DNA of 64,000 nucleotides from assembly GCA_035944135.1 (NCBI GenBank), contig DASZBM010000004.1, positions 1-64,000 on the forward strand, read 5' to 3'. The notes beneath the pieces were generated by a model. That model did not search any database. It saw only the letters and a list, made by a program, of their open reading frames with translations, and was not told the origin of the DNA. Positions 54,135 through 62,571 of this stretch are shown here, piece after piece. The position numbers and the translations under genes were made by a program. The stretch is from Acidobacteriaceae bacterium (lineage in GTDB: Bacteria; Acidobacteriota; Terriglobia; Terriglobales; Acidobacteriaceae). The number at the start of each line of letters is the position of its first letter. Position 1 is the first letter of the stretch.

Positions 54135-55385
54135 ATGCGAGCCTCCGATCAACGCGAATCCATCAAAATGGCGCTCGACACACTCCGCGCCAACAAACTC
54201 CGCTCCGCACTCACGATCCTCGGCATCGTGATCGGCGTAATGACCGTCATCACAATTTCGTCGGTGATCAATGGTTTGAATACAAGTGTTTCGACCATGG
54301 TCGAACAGTTTGGCACCAATGTACTTTGGATCTTCCGCTTTCCGGTCATTGGCGTGCGCCCCACCGCCGAGATGCTCGCCCGCAAGCAGATGACCTACGA
54401 CGACATGGTCGCCATCTCGCAGCTTCCGCACGTCGTCGCCGCCTGCGCCGGCCTCCAATACGAGAACTACCAGTTCAACTCCGGCTCCGAGAGCGCGCAC
54501 TACGGCATGCGCAAGTCCGAGAACGTCGGCCTTGAGGGTGAGACACCGTCCTACGCCCAGGTCTATGACAAGGCCCTCGAAGCCGGCCGCTACTTCACCC
54601 AGACCGATCAGGACCGCGCCACGGATGTCACCATCCTCGGCCACGACATCGCCCAGGATCTCTTCGGCGGCGCCGAAGACCCCATCGGCAAAGACGTCAT
54701 CATCTCCGGCCGCACCTTCACCGTCATCGGCGTCTTCGACCGCGTAAAAAACGCCTTCGGCGGCGGCAAGAATCCCAACGACTCGATGGCCTACTTCCCG
54801 CTCTCCACCTTCCACAAACTCCACCCTGAAATCCTCGACTACTGGATCAGCGCCAAGTTCGACGACCAGAAAAACAAGGACCTCGTCACCGACGAAATCC
54901 GCGAGCTCCTCCGCCGCCGCCGCAAGGTCCTCAACGCGCAGGACGACAACTTCGCCATCTTCTCCTCCGACGCCATCACCCGTCTCTGGAACCAGATCAC
55001 CGGCTCGCTCTTCCTCCTCATGTTTGGCCTCTCCGCCGTTGGCCTCATCGTCGGCGGCGTCGGCGTCATGAACATCATGCTCGTCTCCGTCACCGAGCGC
55101 ACGCGCGAGATCGGCGTCCGAAAAGCCATCGGCGCCACCAAAAAGGTCATCCTGCTTCAGTTCACCCTCGAAGCCATCGTGCTCTGCGCTGTCGGCGGCG
55201 TCATCGGAATCCTTCTCGGCTCGGCCCTCGCCTTCGGCGTCCACTTCCTCATCGCCTGCACCGTCAGTTTCCTCTGGGTCCTCGCCGCCTTCCTCTGCTC
55301 CTGCGCCATCGGCCTGGTCTTCGGCATCTACCCTGCCTACAAAGCCGCCAACCTCGACCCCATCGAAGCCCTCCGCTACGAATAA
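54135..55385 (+). CDS. MacB-like ABC transporter permease (paralogue)
   Basis: 416 residues, same topology as the 52396-53622 product: N-terminal helix (LRANKLRSALTILGIVIGVMTVITI), MacB_PCD, then LIVGGVGVMNIMLVSVTERTREIGVRKAIGATKK and two more helices, ending IYPAYKAANLDPIEALRYE. Paralogue, probably originally adjacent to the first permease; they may form a heterodimer. No Shine-Dalgarno sequence precedes the ATG at 54135 (repeat arm) or a later ATG at 54168. Confidence 0.9.
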   Translation: MRASDQRESIKMALDTLRANKLRSALTILGIVIGVMTVITISSVINGLNTSVSTMVEQFGTNVLWIFRFPVIGVRPTAEMLARKQMTYDDMVAISQLPHVVAACAGLQYENYQFNSGSESAHYGMRKSENVGLEGETPSYAQVYDKALEAGRYFTQTDQDRATDVTILGHDIAQDLFGGAEDPIGKDVIISGRTFTVIGVFDRVKNAFGGGKNPNDSMAYFPLSTFHKLHPEILDYWISAKFDDQKNKDLVTDEIRELLRRRRKVLNAQDDNFAIFSSDAITRLWNQITGSLFLLMFGLSAVGLIVGGVGVMNIMLVSVTERTREIGVRKAIGATKKVILLQFTLEAIVLCAVGGVIGILLGSALAFGVHFLIACTVSFLWVLAAFLCSCAIGLVFGIYPAYKAANLDPIEALRYE

Positions 55386-55583
55386 GGCAGTGAAGCAGTG
55401 AAAAGTGAATAAGGCCGGGTGCCCCATTCATACGCGAAGCGGATGAGTGGGTATCGCGCGTGGTAGCGCGCGAGTGCCTTCGCTTTTCTGGCTGTCATCC
55501 TGAGCGGAGCGAAGGACCCGCTTTTGCCTTCTTCACTATTCACTACTCACTATTCACTGACTTCTAGCCGATAAACTAAACAA
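55385..55583. repeat. Composite intergenic repeat block
   Basis: Contains, in order, a degenerate left arm (GTGAAGCAGTGAAAAGTGAATAAGG, 55390-55412), a GGTGCCCCATTCAT ... GGATGAGTGGGTATCGCGCG block (55418-55465) with self-complementary parts, a TGTCATCCTGAGCGGAGCG REP-like motif (55493-55516) and a right arm (CTTCACTATTCACTACTCAC, 55531-55560). Each module is of a different dispersed family. Confidence 0.75.
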
Positions 55584-56747
55584 GTGGACTCCCTCGCGCT
55601 CGCTGCTGAGCTCTTCACCGCACTCCTCACCGCCAGCGGCATCATCTACAGCGCGCTCGCCCTCTGGGCCGCCCGCCGATTCGCCCGCACCCCCGCCCCG
55701 CAACCCGATCCCGCCTTCACCCCCGGCATCTCCATCCTCAAGCCCGTCAAGGGTCTCGACCCCCACATGCACGCCGCGCTCGTCAGCCACTGCACCCAGA
55801 ACTACGCTGGCGAATTCGAGATCCTCTTCGGCGTGAGCTCACTCGACGACCCCGCCGTCCCCGAAGTCGCCCGCCTCCGCGTCGACTATCCCCACATCCC
55901 CATCCGCCTCATCGAGTGCCCCGCGCGCCTCGGCCCCAACGGCAAACTCTCCAACCTCACCCAGATGCTCCCGCACGCCACCCACGAGCACATCCTCGTC
56001 AACGACTCCGACATCCTCGTCTCCCCCAACTACCTCACCCACATCGCCGCCGCGTTTCAACAAGAGAACACCGGCCTCGTTACCGCACCCTACATCGGCA
56101 TCGCCTCCGGCACCCTCTGGTCCCGCCTCGAAGCCCTCGGCATCTCCACCGACTTCATCCCCGGTGCGCTCACCGCTCGCGCCCTCGAAGGCGGCCTCCG
56201 CTTCGGCCTCGGCTCCACGCTCGCGACCACCAAATCCGCACTCGCCAGCATCGGCGGCTTCGCCTCCCTCACCGACCAGCTCGCCGACGACTACGAGCTC
56301 GGCGCCCGCCTCCACCGTGCCGGCTATCACGTCTCCCTCCTTCGCGAGGTCGTCGCCACCTCCATCCCTGCCTACAGTCTCCGCGCCTTCTGCGACCACC
56401 AGCTCCGCTGGGCCCGCGGCACCCGCGACTCCCGCCGCGCCGGCTACATCGGCCTCGGCATCACGTATGTCCTCCCCTGGGCCGTCCTCACCGTGCTCGC
56501 ATCCGGCGGCGCCCTCTGGAGCCTCACCCTCCTCTCCATCGCCCTTCTCGCCCGCATCTCCGTCGCCCTCATCATCGGCGTCGGCCTCCTGCGCGACACC
56601 CAGATCCTCCGCGACCTCCTCCTTCTCCCCCTCCGCGACTTCTTCGGCCTCTTCTTCTGGCTCTGGTCCTACGCCTCCGACACCGTCGTCTGGCGCGGCG
56701 AACACTTCCGCCTCCACCGCGGCCATCTGCAGAAGTTAGGAAGTTAG
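55584..56747 (+). CDS. hpnI: Family 21-like glycosyltransferase (HpnI / ceramide glucosyltransferase-like)
   Basis: 387 residues. N-terminal membrane helix, GT2-fold catalytic domain (ISILKPVKGLDPHMHAALVSHCTQNYAGEFEILFGV; NDSDILVSPNYL as the DxD motif; LADDYELGARLHRAGY; HQLRWARGTRDSRR as Q/RxxRW) and two or three C-terminal helices. This is the pattern of HpnI, which adds N-acetylglucosamine to bacteriohopanetetrol, and of ceramide glucosyltransferases. No other hopanoid gene is in the window, so the symbol is tentative. GTG start without clear ribosome-binding site. The last residues KLGS and the TAG are encoded by the GTTAGGA repeat. Confidence 0.8.
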   Translation: MDSLALAAELFTALLTASGIIYSALALWAARRFARTPAPQPDPAFTPGISILKPVKGLDPHMHAALVSHCTQNYAGEFEILFGVSSLDDPAVPEVARLRVDYPHIPIRLIECPARLGPNGKLSNLTQMLPHATHEHILVNDSDILVSPNYLTHIAAAFQQENTGLVTAPYIGIASGTLWSRLEALGISTDFIPGALTARALEGGLRFGLGSTLATTKSALASIGGFASLTDQLADDYELGARLHRAGYHVSLLREVVATSIPAYSLRAFCDHQLRWARGTRDSRRAGYIGLGITYVLPWAVLTVLASGGALWSLTLLSIALLARISVALIIGVGLLRDTQILRDLLLLPLRDFFGLFFWLWSYASDTVVWRGEHFRLHRGHLQKLGS

Positions 56748-56890
56748 GAGTGAGGAGTCAGGAATAGAAGTTAGGAACTCAGGGGTGAGGAGTTAGGTAG
56801 AGAAGTCAGGAAGTTAGGGGTGAGGAGTTAGGTATAGAAGCTAGGAAGTTAGGGCTGAGGAGTCAGGAATAGAAGTTAGGAGTTGCTGAG
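56733..56890. repeat. GTTAGGA/GTGAGGA tandem array at hpnI 3' end
   Basis: About 20 units of 7-8 bases (AAGTTAGGA, GTGAGGA, GTCAGGA, ATAGAAG), starting inside the last codons of the hpnI-like gene. Largest array in the window. The three-base phase is broken repeatedly, giving stops in every plus-strand frame. Confidence 0.85.
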
Positions 56891-56913
56891 TAGGAGCTGC
56901 GAATTTATGACCC

Positions 56914-57069
56914 GCAATCTCCCGTAGCGTTCCTTAGCGCTCCTTGGCGACCGTTGCGTCAAGGTCTTTGCTTTTGCCCTTGCTTTTCTTTCCGTCATCC
57001 GCGAAGGGAATCTGCTCTTGCCTTCGCTTTATTCACTACTCACTACTCACTGACTAACCACTAACCACT
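56914..57069. repeat. CTTTGCG-type copy 4, REP fragment and reverse arm
   Basis: CTTTGCG-type copy 4 at 56914-56978 (CCGTAGCGTTCCTTAGCG, CCTTGGCGACCGTTGCGTCAAGG, TTTGCTTTTG); CGTCATCCGCGAAGGGAATC at 56992-57011; then CTTTATTCACTACTCAC and TAACCAC units at 57027-57069, which on the minus strand encode the end of the DUF1003 gene. Confidence 0.75.
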
Positions 57070-57897
57070 TGCCTTACCCCTCAACCTATCCTCCACATCA
57101 TCCAACTTATCCCCCAGCGCATGCAGCTTCCTCGACAGCGCCTGGATCTCCGACTCCGCCCTCCGGTTCACCTGAAAATCCAGCTCTGATCTCACGCGGT
57201 CCTTCGCATCCTGCCGGTTCTGGCTCATCATGATCACCGGCGCCTGGATCGCCGCCAGCATCGACAAGAACAAATTCAGCAGAATAAACGGATACGGATC
57301 CCACGCATGCTTCTTGAGCGTGACGTTGATCAGCACGTACACGATCTCAACGAAGAGGAACACGCCAATAAACGTCCACGATCCGCCGAACGACGCCACC
57401 TTATCGGCCACTCTCTCGCCCAACGTCTCCGACTCTTCGTACACCTCATTCGGATTCCGCGCCGCGCGCACCCGCACAATCTTTTGCGTGGAATGAATCT
57501 CCCGCGCCAGCGCCGTCATCATGTCCAGCCCCGCCATCGGTTTGCTTGTAATCAGTTGCTCAAGATCGTTGCGGTCGATCACCAGGCACTTCGTCGCTTC
57601 CATCGCCACCGCCGAAGTCGCATGCGGAGAGTCATCCATCATTGAAGCGAAGCCAAAGAATTCGCCATGATGCGGCTCTGAAAACACAACCTCCTGCCCG
57701 TCTTCGTCGAGCAGCGTCACCCGCACCCATCCGCTCATCACGACAAACGCGTTCGCTCCCGGGTCACCGGCCTTATAGATGCGTTGTTTCGCCGCAAACT
57801 CACGCTTCTCCACCTGTTGCGCCAGGACAGCCAGCTCATCATCGTCAAGCAAAGAAAACAGCGGCACGGCACGTAGTTCGTCAGCACTGGAAGGCAT
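57061..57897 (-). CDS. Cyclic-nucleotide-binding domain fused to DUF1003 membrane protein
   Basis: 278 residues from ATG 57897. Residues about 10-125 form a cNMP-binding fold (LFSLLDDDELAVLAQQVEKREFAAKQRIYKAGDPGANAFVVMSGWVRVTLLDEDGQEVVFSEPHHGEFFGFASMMDDSPHATSAVAMEATKCLVI). The DUF1003 part (about 150-278) has two membrane helices (WTFIGVFLFVEIVYVLINV; PFILLNLFLSMLAAIQAPVIMMSQNRQ) and a coiled-coil tail (SEIQALSRKLHALGDKLDDVEDRLRG). The Arg that binds cyclic nucleotide phosphate is not obvious (HATSAVAM in place of RSAT/RAA), so the ligand is uncertain. Final SG and stop come from the TAGTGGT repeat. Confidence 0.88.
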   Translation of the reverse strand: MPSSADELRAVPLFSLLDDDELAVLAQQVEKREFAAKQRIYKAGDPGANAFVVMSGWVRVTLLDEDGQEVVFSEPHHGEFFGFASMMDDSPHATSAVAMEATKCLVIDRNDLEQLITSKPMAGLDMMTALAREIHSTQKIVRVRAARNPNEVYEESETLGERVADKVASFGGSWTFIGVFLFVEIVYVLINVTLKKHAWDPYPFILLNLFLSMLAAIQAPVIMMSQNRQDAKDRVRSELDFQVNRRAESEIQALSRKLHALGDKLDDVEDRLRGKASG

Positions 57898-57968
57898 AGC
57901 TCGGATTCCTCGCACTCAGCTTATCGCGGCGCCGACTCCCAACCCTAGGTCAGTTCGCTGACGCCCCG

Positions 57969-59771
57969 CTAGAATCCCGTCTTTGCCAGGAAGACCATGT
58001 CAAATCCGTTGCCGGATGTGGAGAGGTAATTTGTTGCAGAGGAAAGAAACACTACGTAATGGCCGTCTTTGCTGATCTTGGGGTAGTCATTCACTCCGTT
58101 GGACTGAACAGCAAATCCGGTGGCATTGCTAACCGAAACTCGAACCGTGCTTGGTGTGCATCCGTCCGGTGCGCCGAAACAGGTGTCACGAACGAAGATA
58201 TCCTTCCAGCTATTCGGCGTGAACGTATCTCCCGGAACGAGGTTGCTGGCGAGCGATGCGAAAGCGATGAAGCGGCCACTGCCACTGATGCTCGCATTGT
58301 TCTGGCTGGCGTTGGCGATCGATCCGTCATTGCCGAGCGATGCTATCACCGTTGACGGCGTACAAGAGGCAGATGAACCATTGCACGTATCCCTGAGATA
58401 GACGTTTCCAAGCCCATTGACATTCTGCGCCACCAGGTTGGTGGCCAGCGTCGAAAACGCAAGAAACCGGCCGTCTGAGCTGATCGACGGATTTGAAGAG
58501 GTATCGAGTGCCCCACCATTTGCGGGCGCACCAGCCGTTGAAACATCCTGTTGCGAAGTCGTCGGAGTGCACGCTGTCGAAGCTCCGAGGCAGGTGTCGC
58601 GTAGAAACAGATCTGGGTTCCCGGCGTTCGCGGTCGAAGGCACAAGGTTCTTCGCGTAGGAAATAAACGAGACGTAGCGGCCGCCCATACTCACGTTTTG
58701 ATATTCACTCAAGGCGTCAGCGGGGATGCCGGACGCCGATTGAGAGATCAACAGCGTGGAAGACGCACAGCCACTTGGCGCTCCATTGCACGTATCGGTC
58801 AGGTAGACATTATTCGTTCCGCTCGCAGTGCCCGTAGAGTTATAGCCGACATATCTTCCGTCGGGACTGAGCGTTGGAAGCCCTCCGCCGGCGGGCTCTC
58901 CGTCCAGCAGGTGCGAGACCAGAATCGTACTTGGAATGCAGGCTGCCGTCGCTCCGATGCACGTATCGCGCAGGTAAACGCAATTGTCACCCGCAGCCGC
59001 GTAGCAAAACGACGGCTCCCCGGCGACGATGTTTGACGCCTGCGAGTCAAACGCAACATATCGCCCATCATCGCTTACCGACGAATCGCGGCTGTGATTA
59101 TCAACGGCGCCGCCGTTATACGTCACCGTGATCGGGATTGTGCTCGGCACGCAGTTCGCCGCTGCCCCAATGCAGGTATCGCGCTCGTAGATTTGTTGGT
59201 AGCCACTCGTAACGCCCGCGCCCAGATTCGTCGCGGAGGATTGAAAAGACACATATCGGCCCGTTGCGCTGATGGACGGCGCGACCAGGCTGCTGCCATT
59301 CGCCGGTGTGCCGTCAGGCGCCGCAGTGATCAGAGCCACCACGCCGGCCGTAGCCGCAGCCGGTGATGCGATTCCAAACGTCAAAGCCGCGGTTGTATAC
59401 CCGGAAGAAGTGTCATGAATAGTGATCGACGCTGTGCCAGGATTGGCGATCATCGCCGCTGTCACGGATGCACTCATGTCCGTACTCGAACCCAGTTGAG
59501 TCGGAAGAGCCGTTCCGTTCCACTGAATCACGCTGCTGCCGCTAAATCCCGTCCCGCTCACAAGAAGAGTGAAGCCCGGTTCGCCCGCGACAACCCACGT
59601 AGTGCCCGCCTGCATTGCATTGAAGGGTGCCACCGTAGAAAGCGTGATCGGGTTCGAGCCGTTTCCACCGCCGCCACCACCGCTACCGGCGGAGCTCGAA
59701 GTCGCGCAACCGCACAGTGCAAGCCCACTCGCAAACAGCGGACCCAGCCAATGAATTTTCCTGATCATCAA
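57969..59771 (-). CDS. PD40 (TolB-like) beta-propeller lipoprotein with IPT/TIG domain
   Basis: 600 residues. Lipobox LALCGC (Cys near residue 22), a Ser/Gly-rich linker, an IPT/TIG-like domain (about 65-135: FTLLVSGTGFSGSSVIQWNGTALPT), then a WD40-like PD40 propeller with repeated ISxxGRYVxFxSxAxNLV units each followed by a Cys-containing D-T-C-x-G-A blade (RDTCIGAAANC, RDTCIGATAAC, TDTCNGAPSGC, RDTCLGASTAC, RDTCNGSSASC, RDTCFGAPDGC). The paired Cys in each blade probably form disulfides in the periplasm. Function unknown. Confidence 0.8.
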   Translation of the reverse strand: MMIRKIHWLGPLFASGLALCGCATSSSAGSGGGGGGNGSNPITLSTVAPFNAMQAGTTWVVAGEPGFTLLVSGTGFSGSSVIQWNGTALPTQLGSSTDMSASVTAAMIANPGTASITIHDTSSGYTTAALTFGIASPAAATAGVVALITAAPDGTPANGSSLVAPSISATGRYVSFQSSATNLGAGVTSGYQQIYERDTCIGAAANCVPSTIPITVTYNGGAVDNHSRDSSVSDDGRYVAFDSQASNIVAGEPSFCYAAAGDNCVYLRDTCIGATAACIPSTILVSHLLDGEPAGGGLPTLSPDGRYVGYNSTGTASGTNNVYLTDTCNGAPSGCASSTLLISQSASGIPADALSEYQNVSMGGRYVSFISYAKNLVPSTANAGNPDLFLRDTCLGASTACTPTTSQQDVSTAGAPANGGALDTSSNPSISSDGRFLAFSTLATNLVAQNVNGLGNVYLRDTCNGSSASCTPSTVIASLGNDGSIANASQNNASISGSGRFIAFASLASNLVPGDTFTPNSWKDIFVRDTCFGAPDGCTPSTVRVSVSNATGFAVQSNGVNDYPKISKDGHYVVFLSSATNYLSTSGNGFDMVFLAKTGF

Positions 59772-59884
59772 TGAGCCCGCAGGGACACGAATCGCCTCGA
59801 ATGCCCTGTCGACCGTGAATCATAGGTTCTCATCGCCCTCCACACAAGGAACGACGAGCAATCCACCTGGAAATCCGACTGCCC

Positions 59885-59953
59885 GCCCCTTACCCCCTAC
59901 CCCTACCGCTTACACCCTCTACCCTCTATCTTCTATCTTCTATCCCCTGCCTA
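59885..59953. repeat. GGTAGAG/GATAGAAG-type array at parB 3' end
   Basis: On the minus strand TAGGCAGGGGATAGAAGATAG and then further GGTAGAG units follow the parB GAG codon; the parB TAG is the first repeat stop. Unpaired (no facing arm). Confidence 0.75.
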
Positions 59954-60889
59954 CTCCCCAAGTCCCCTCTCGCCCAACGCCCCCAGAATCGCATCGAAGT
60001 CATCCACGCCCGAATACTCGATAATCACCTTGCCCTTGCCCTTCTTGTCCTCGATCATCACCTTCAGGCCCAGCTTCCGCCGCAGCCGGTCCTCCGCCTC
60101 GCGCACATTCGGATCCACCAAACGCTGCTCCACCAGCTTCACCGGCTTCGCCACCATCTCCGGATTGATAATCCCCTGCACATACTTCTCCGTCGACCGC
60201 ACCGACAGATTCAAATGCAGCACCTTCCACGCCGCCGTCGAGATCTTCTCCGGCGGAAGCGCCAGCAGCGCCTTTGCATGCCCGAAGCTCAGCGTGCCCG
60301 ACTCCACGTGCATCTGCACATCCATCGGCAGCTTCAGAAGCCGCAGAAAGTTCCCAATCGAAGGCCGGTCCTTCCCCGTCCGCAGCGACATCTCTTCCTG
60401 CGTCATCTTGAACTCCCGGCTTAGTCGCTCAAACGCATGCGCCTGCTCCATCGGGTTCAGGTCCGCACGCTGCAGGTTCTCCACGATGGTCATCTCCATC
60501 GCCTGCACATCCGAAACCTCGCGCACGATCGCGGGAATCGTCGCCTTTCCCGCTCGCTGACTGGCCAGCCACCGCCGCTCACCCGTAATCAGCGTGTATC
60601 GCCCATTATCGCCCTTGCGTACGATTATCGGCTGCACCACCCCCGACGCCTTGATCGACGCCGCCAGTTCGTCCAGCTTCTCCTCGTCAAAACCCTTGCG
60701 TGTCTGGAAAGGGTTCCGATCGATCAGCTCCACCGGAATCTCCAGCGGCTTGCCCTCCGCCACCGGCGCCGCCGCACTCGCGGCAATCTCCACAACCTCC
60801 GACGCGGGCTTCGGCCGCGACGGCAGTAAAGACTCCAACCCCCGCCCCAACGCCTTCCGCTTCACATCTCCCGCCACCGCAGTCGCCAT
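59951..60889 (-). CDS. parB: Chromosome-partitioning protein ParB
   Basis: 312 residues from ATG 60889 (AGGA 7 bases upstream; 60895 is an alternative). N-terminal KRKALGRGLESLLPSRPK, the ParB/CTPase domain (IPVELIDRNPFQTRKGFDEEKLDELAASIKASGVVQPIIVR, TLITGERRWLASQRAGKATIPAIVREV with the GERRW CTP-binding motif, ENLQRADLNPMEQAHAFERL), HTH (MTQEEMSLRTGKDRPSIGNFLRLLKLP) and a C-terminal dimer part. Loads and spreads at the parS sites at 62100, 62546 and 62581. Confidence 0.96.
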   Translation of the reverse strand: MATAVAGDVKRKALGRGLESLLPSRPKPASEVVEIAASAAAPVAEGKPLEIPVELIDRNPFQTRKGFDEEKLDELAASIKASGVVQPIIVRKGDNGRYTLITGERRWLASQRAGKATIPAIVREVSDVQAMEMTIVENLQRADLNPMEQAHAFERLSREFKMTQEEMSLRTGKDRPSIGNFLRLLKLPMDVQMHVESGTLSFGHAKALLALPPEKISTAAWKVLHLNLSVRSTEKYVQGIINPEMVAKPVKLVEQRLVDPNVREAEDRLRRKLGLKVMIEDKKGKGKVIIEYSGVDDFDAILGALGERGLGE

Positions 60890-60926
60890 AAACATTTCCT
60901 TTCCTTACCGAGCCAACCAAAACATC

Positions 60927-60977
60927 CGTCATCCTGAGCGAAGCCTTCGCGAAGCGGAGGCGCAGTCGAGGGACCCC
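60927..60977. repeat. REP-like TCATCCTGAGCGAAG motif
   Basis: GTCATCCTGAGCGAAGCCTTCGCGAAGCGGAGG, with an internal CTTCGCGAAG palindrome, then GCAGTCGAGGGACCCC. Shares the first 13 bases and the GAAGGACCC/GAGGGACCC end with 55493-55520. Confidence 0.65.
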
Positions 60978-61035
60978 GATACTCTTCGCCCCTTCACAAC
61001 CGCCTGGCCCTTTTTGGCCAGGAACCTCTAACTCG

Positions 61036-61149
61036 CCGCACAGCCGCCGTGGCGTCCCTTTGCGTTTTCCTTTGCGCCCTTAGCGTCAAAGCTTTTGCCT
61101 TTGCTCTTACTAACCACTAACCACTAACCACTCGCCCTACTACTCCCTA
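61036..61149. repeat. CTTTGCG-type copy 5 followed by TAACCAC array
   Basis: Copy 5 at 61036-61105 (CCGTGGCGTCCCTTTGCG, CCTTTGCGCCCTTAGCGTCAAAGC, TTTTGCCTTTGCTCTTAC), then three TAACCAC units (61109-61130) and CTACTACTCC units that supply the parA stop on the minus strand (61150-61152). Confidence 0.8.
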
Positions 61150-62064
61150 CTACTCCCGCCCGAACGGCCAAACCCTCTTCGCCTTCGGCGTACTTATGAT
61201 CGGCCGCTCCGCTACCGGAGGTATCTCGTCCAGAATCAGCTTCTTACCCGGTCTCTTCGCCTCGACCCCATGCCGTTTCAGCAGCTCCACCGCCAGCTCC
61301 TGGTACGCCTCCGAGCCCTTGGACTTCGGGTCATAAACCATCACCGGCTTCCCATGACTAGGCGCCTCCGCCAGCCGGATATTCCGCGGAATCGTGGTCG
61401 TAAACAGCTTGTCGTTGAAGAAGCTCCGCAGGTTCTCCCGGACCTGCTGCGACAGGTTCGTCCGCTCATCGAACATCGTCAGCAGCACGCCTTCCAACCC
61501 CAGGCTGGGATTGAACGCCGCCGACACCTTATCCAGCGTCGAAATCAGCTCCGAAATCCCCTCCAGCGCAAAGTACTCCGCCTGCATCGGAACAAGCAGC
61601 CGATCCGAAGCCACCAGCGCATTCAGCGTCAACAGATCCAGCGCCGGCGGACAATCCAGGAAAATGAACCGGTACTTCTCCCTTACCGGCTCCAGAGCCT
61701 CACGCAGGCGAAACTCCCGCTTCTCCGCCACGACCAGTTCCACATTTGCGCCGATCATGTTCTTCGTTCCGGGAATCAGCGACAGGTTTTCAATCTCCGT
61801 CGCGATCGTCGCCTCTTCTGCCGTCGCCTCGCCAACCATCAGGTCGTAGACCGACGAGCGCTCCTCATCCCGCGCGACGCCCAATCCAGCGGTCGTATTG
61901 GCCTGCGGATCGCAGTCAATCAGCAGCGTCTTAAGTCCTTGCATTGCAACAGCAGCAGCCAAATTAATAGCCGTCGTGGTTTTGCCGACGCCACCCTTTT
62001 GGTTGACGACCGCAATCACGGAGCTGGTTTCAGTTTTCTCGGGGGTCTTCGCGTCGTCCGGCAT
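61150..62064 (-). CDS. parA: Chromosome-partitioning ATPase ParA
   Basis: 304 residues. Deviant Walker [15 protein letters not shown], Walker A' [16 protein letters not shown], Walker [23 protein letters not shown] 35-residue tail ([32 protein letters not shown]) extends past the usual end. Drives segregation of ParB-parS complexes. Upstream of parB on the same strand, 260 bases away because of the repeat block. Confidence 0.96.
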   Translation of the reverse strand: MPDDAKTPEKTETSSVIAVVNQKGGVGKTTTAINLAAAVAMQGLKTLLIDCDPQANTTAGLGVARDEERSSVYDLMVGEATAEEATIATEIENLSLIPGTKNMIGANVELVVAEKREFRLREALEPVREKYRFIFLDCPPALDLLTLNALVASDRLLVPMQAEYFALEGISELISTLDKVSAAFNPSLGLEGVLLTMFDERTNLSQQVRENLRSFFNDKLFTTTIPRNIRLAEAPSHGKPVMVYDPKSKGSEAYQELAVELLKRHGVEAKRPGKKLILDEIPPVAERPIISTPKAKRVWPFGRE

Positions 62065-62099
62065 CTTGTGAGCCTCAGGCTAACAGATGGCTCCCAAAT

Positions 62100-62115
62100 T
62101 GTTCCACGTGGAACA
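62100..62115. promoter_or_regulatory. parS site 1
   Basis: TGTTCCACGTGGAACA, a perfect 16-bp palindrome matching the parS consensus TGTTnCACGTGnAACA, 36 bases upstream of the parA ATG. Confidence 0.92.
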
Positions 62116-62154
62116 ATTGGACCAAATTGTGCGTTTCCGGACGCAAATACCTCT

Positions 62155-62463
62155 TCAAATCTCCAAATCTTGGTGTTTTCGCGGAATAACCCCCCGATAT
62201 CGCTCCAATTTCGGCTTGTGCACCTTTCGCTGCAGCGGCTTGTAAGCCATATGCCGTGCCCCGCGCAACGTGACTAAAAGCAGCAGTGCCAACACAAGTC
62301 CCGGCCCAAGCCACGGAGTATGCATTGCGCGAAGTATCAGCGTCGGAATGTCCGGAAGCTTTGCCGCTAAAGCAAAGTGCTCCGCGCTCGCGGCTCGTGG
62401 TGTCGGCGAGGCAGAGTGGATATTCAGGAGAAGAAAAACAACAAAAGACCCAACGGAGCGCAC
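62155..62463 (-). CDS. Hypothetical small membrane protein between rsmG and parA
   Basis: 102 residues. GTG start at 62463 with GGAG 6 bases upstream. Signal-like N-terminus (MRSVGSFVVFLLLNIHSASP), a membrane helix (WLGPGLVLALLLLVTLRGA, about 51-69), then a basic tail with 11 Lys/Arg. Ends 40 bases before parS site 1. An overlapping longer frame (62075-62527) runs through parS and lacks such features. No family recognised. Confidence 0.45.
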   Translation of the reverse strand: MRSVGSFVVFLLLNIHSASPTPRAASAEHFALAAKLPDIPTLILRAMHTPWLGPGLVLALLLLVTLRGARHMAYKPLQRKVHKPKLERYRGVIPRKHQDLEI

Positions 62464-62545
62464 GTCCTGCTCCCGTATTGCGTGATCCGGCTCTATGGCC
62501 GGACCATCGGATTTTCAGTGATATCACAGACGCTGGCTGATGAAT

Positions 62546-62561
62546 TGTTCCACGTGGAACA
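62546..62561. promoter_or_regulatory. parS site 2
   Basis: TGTTCCACGTGGAACA, identical to site 1; 35 bases (start to start) from site 3. Lies just past the rsmG stop. Confidence 0.92.
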
Positions 62562-62571
62562 ATTTGCCAGA

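Noticed and set aside
54114-55427. 437-codon minus-strand frame
   Set aside because: Antisense of the second MacB-like permease; acidic low-complexity product.
56733-56890. Possible CRISPR or phage attachment repeats
   Set aside because: Tandem 7-8 base units without spacers; no integrase or phage gene nearby.
62075-62527. 150-codon minus-strand frame overlapping parS site 1
   Set aside because: It translates the parS palindrome (FHVEQF) and has no domain; the alternative frame 62155-62463 has a ribosome-binding site and membrane helix.
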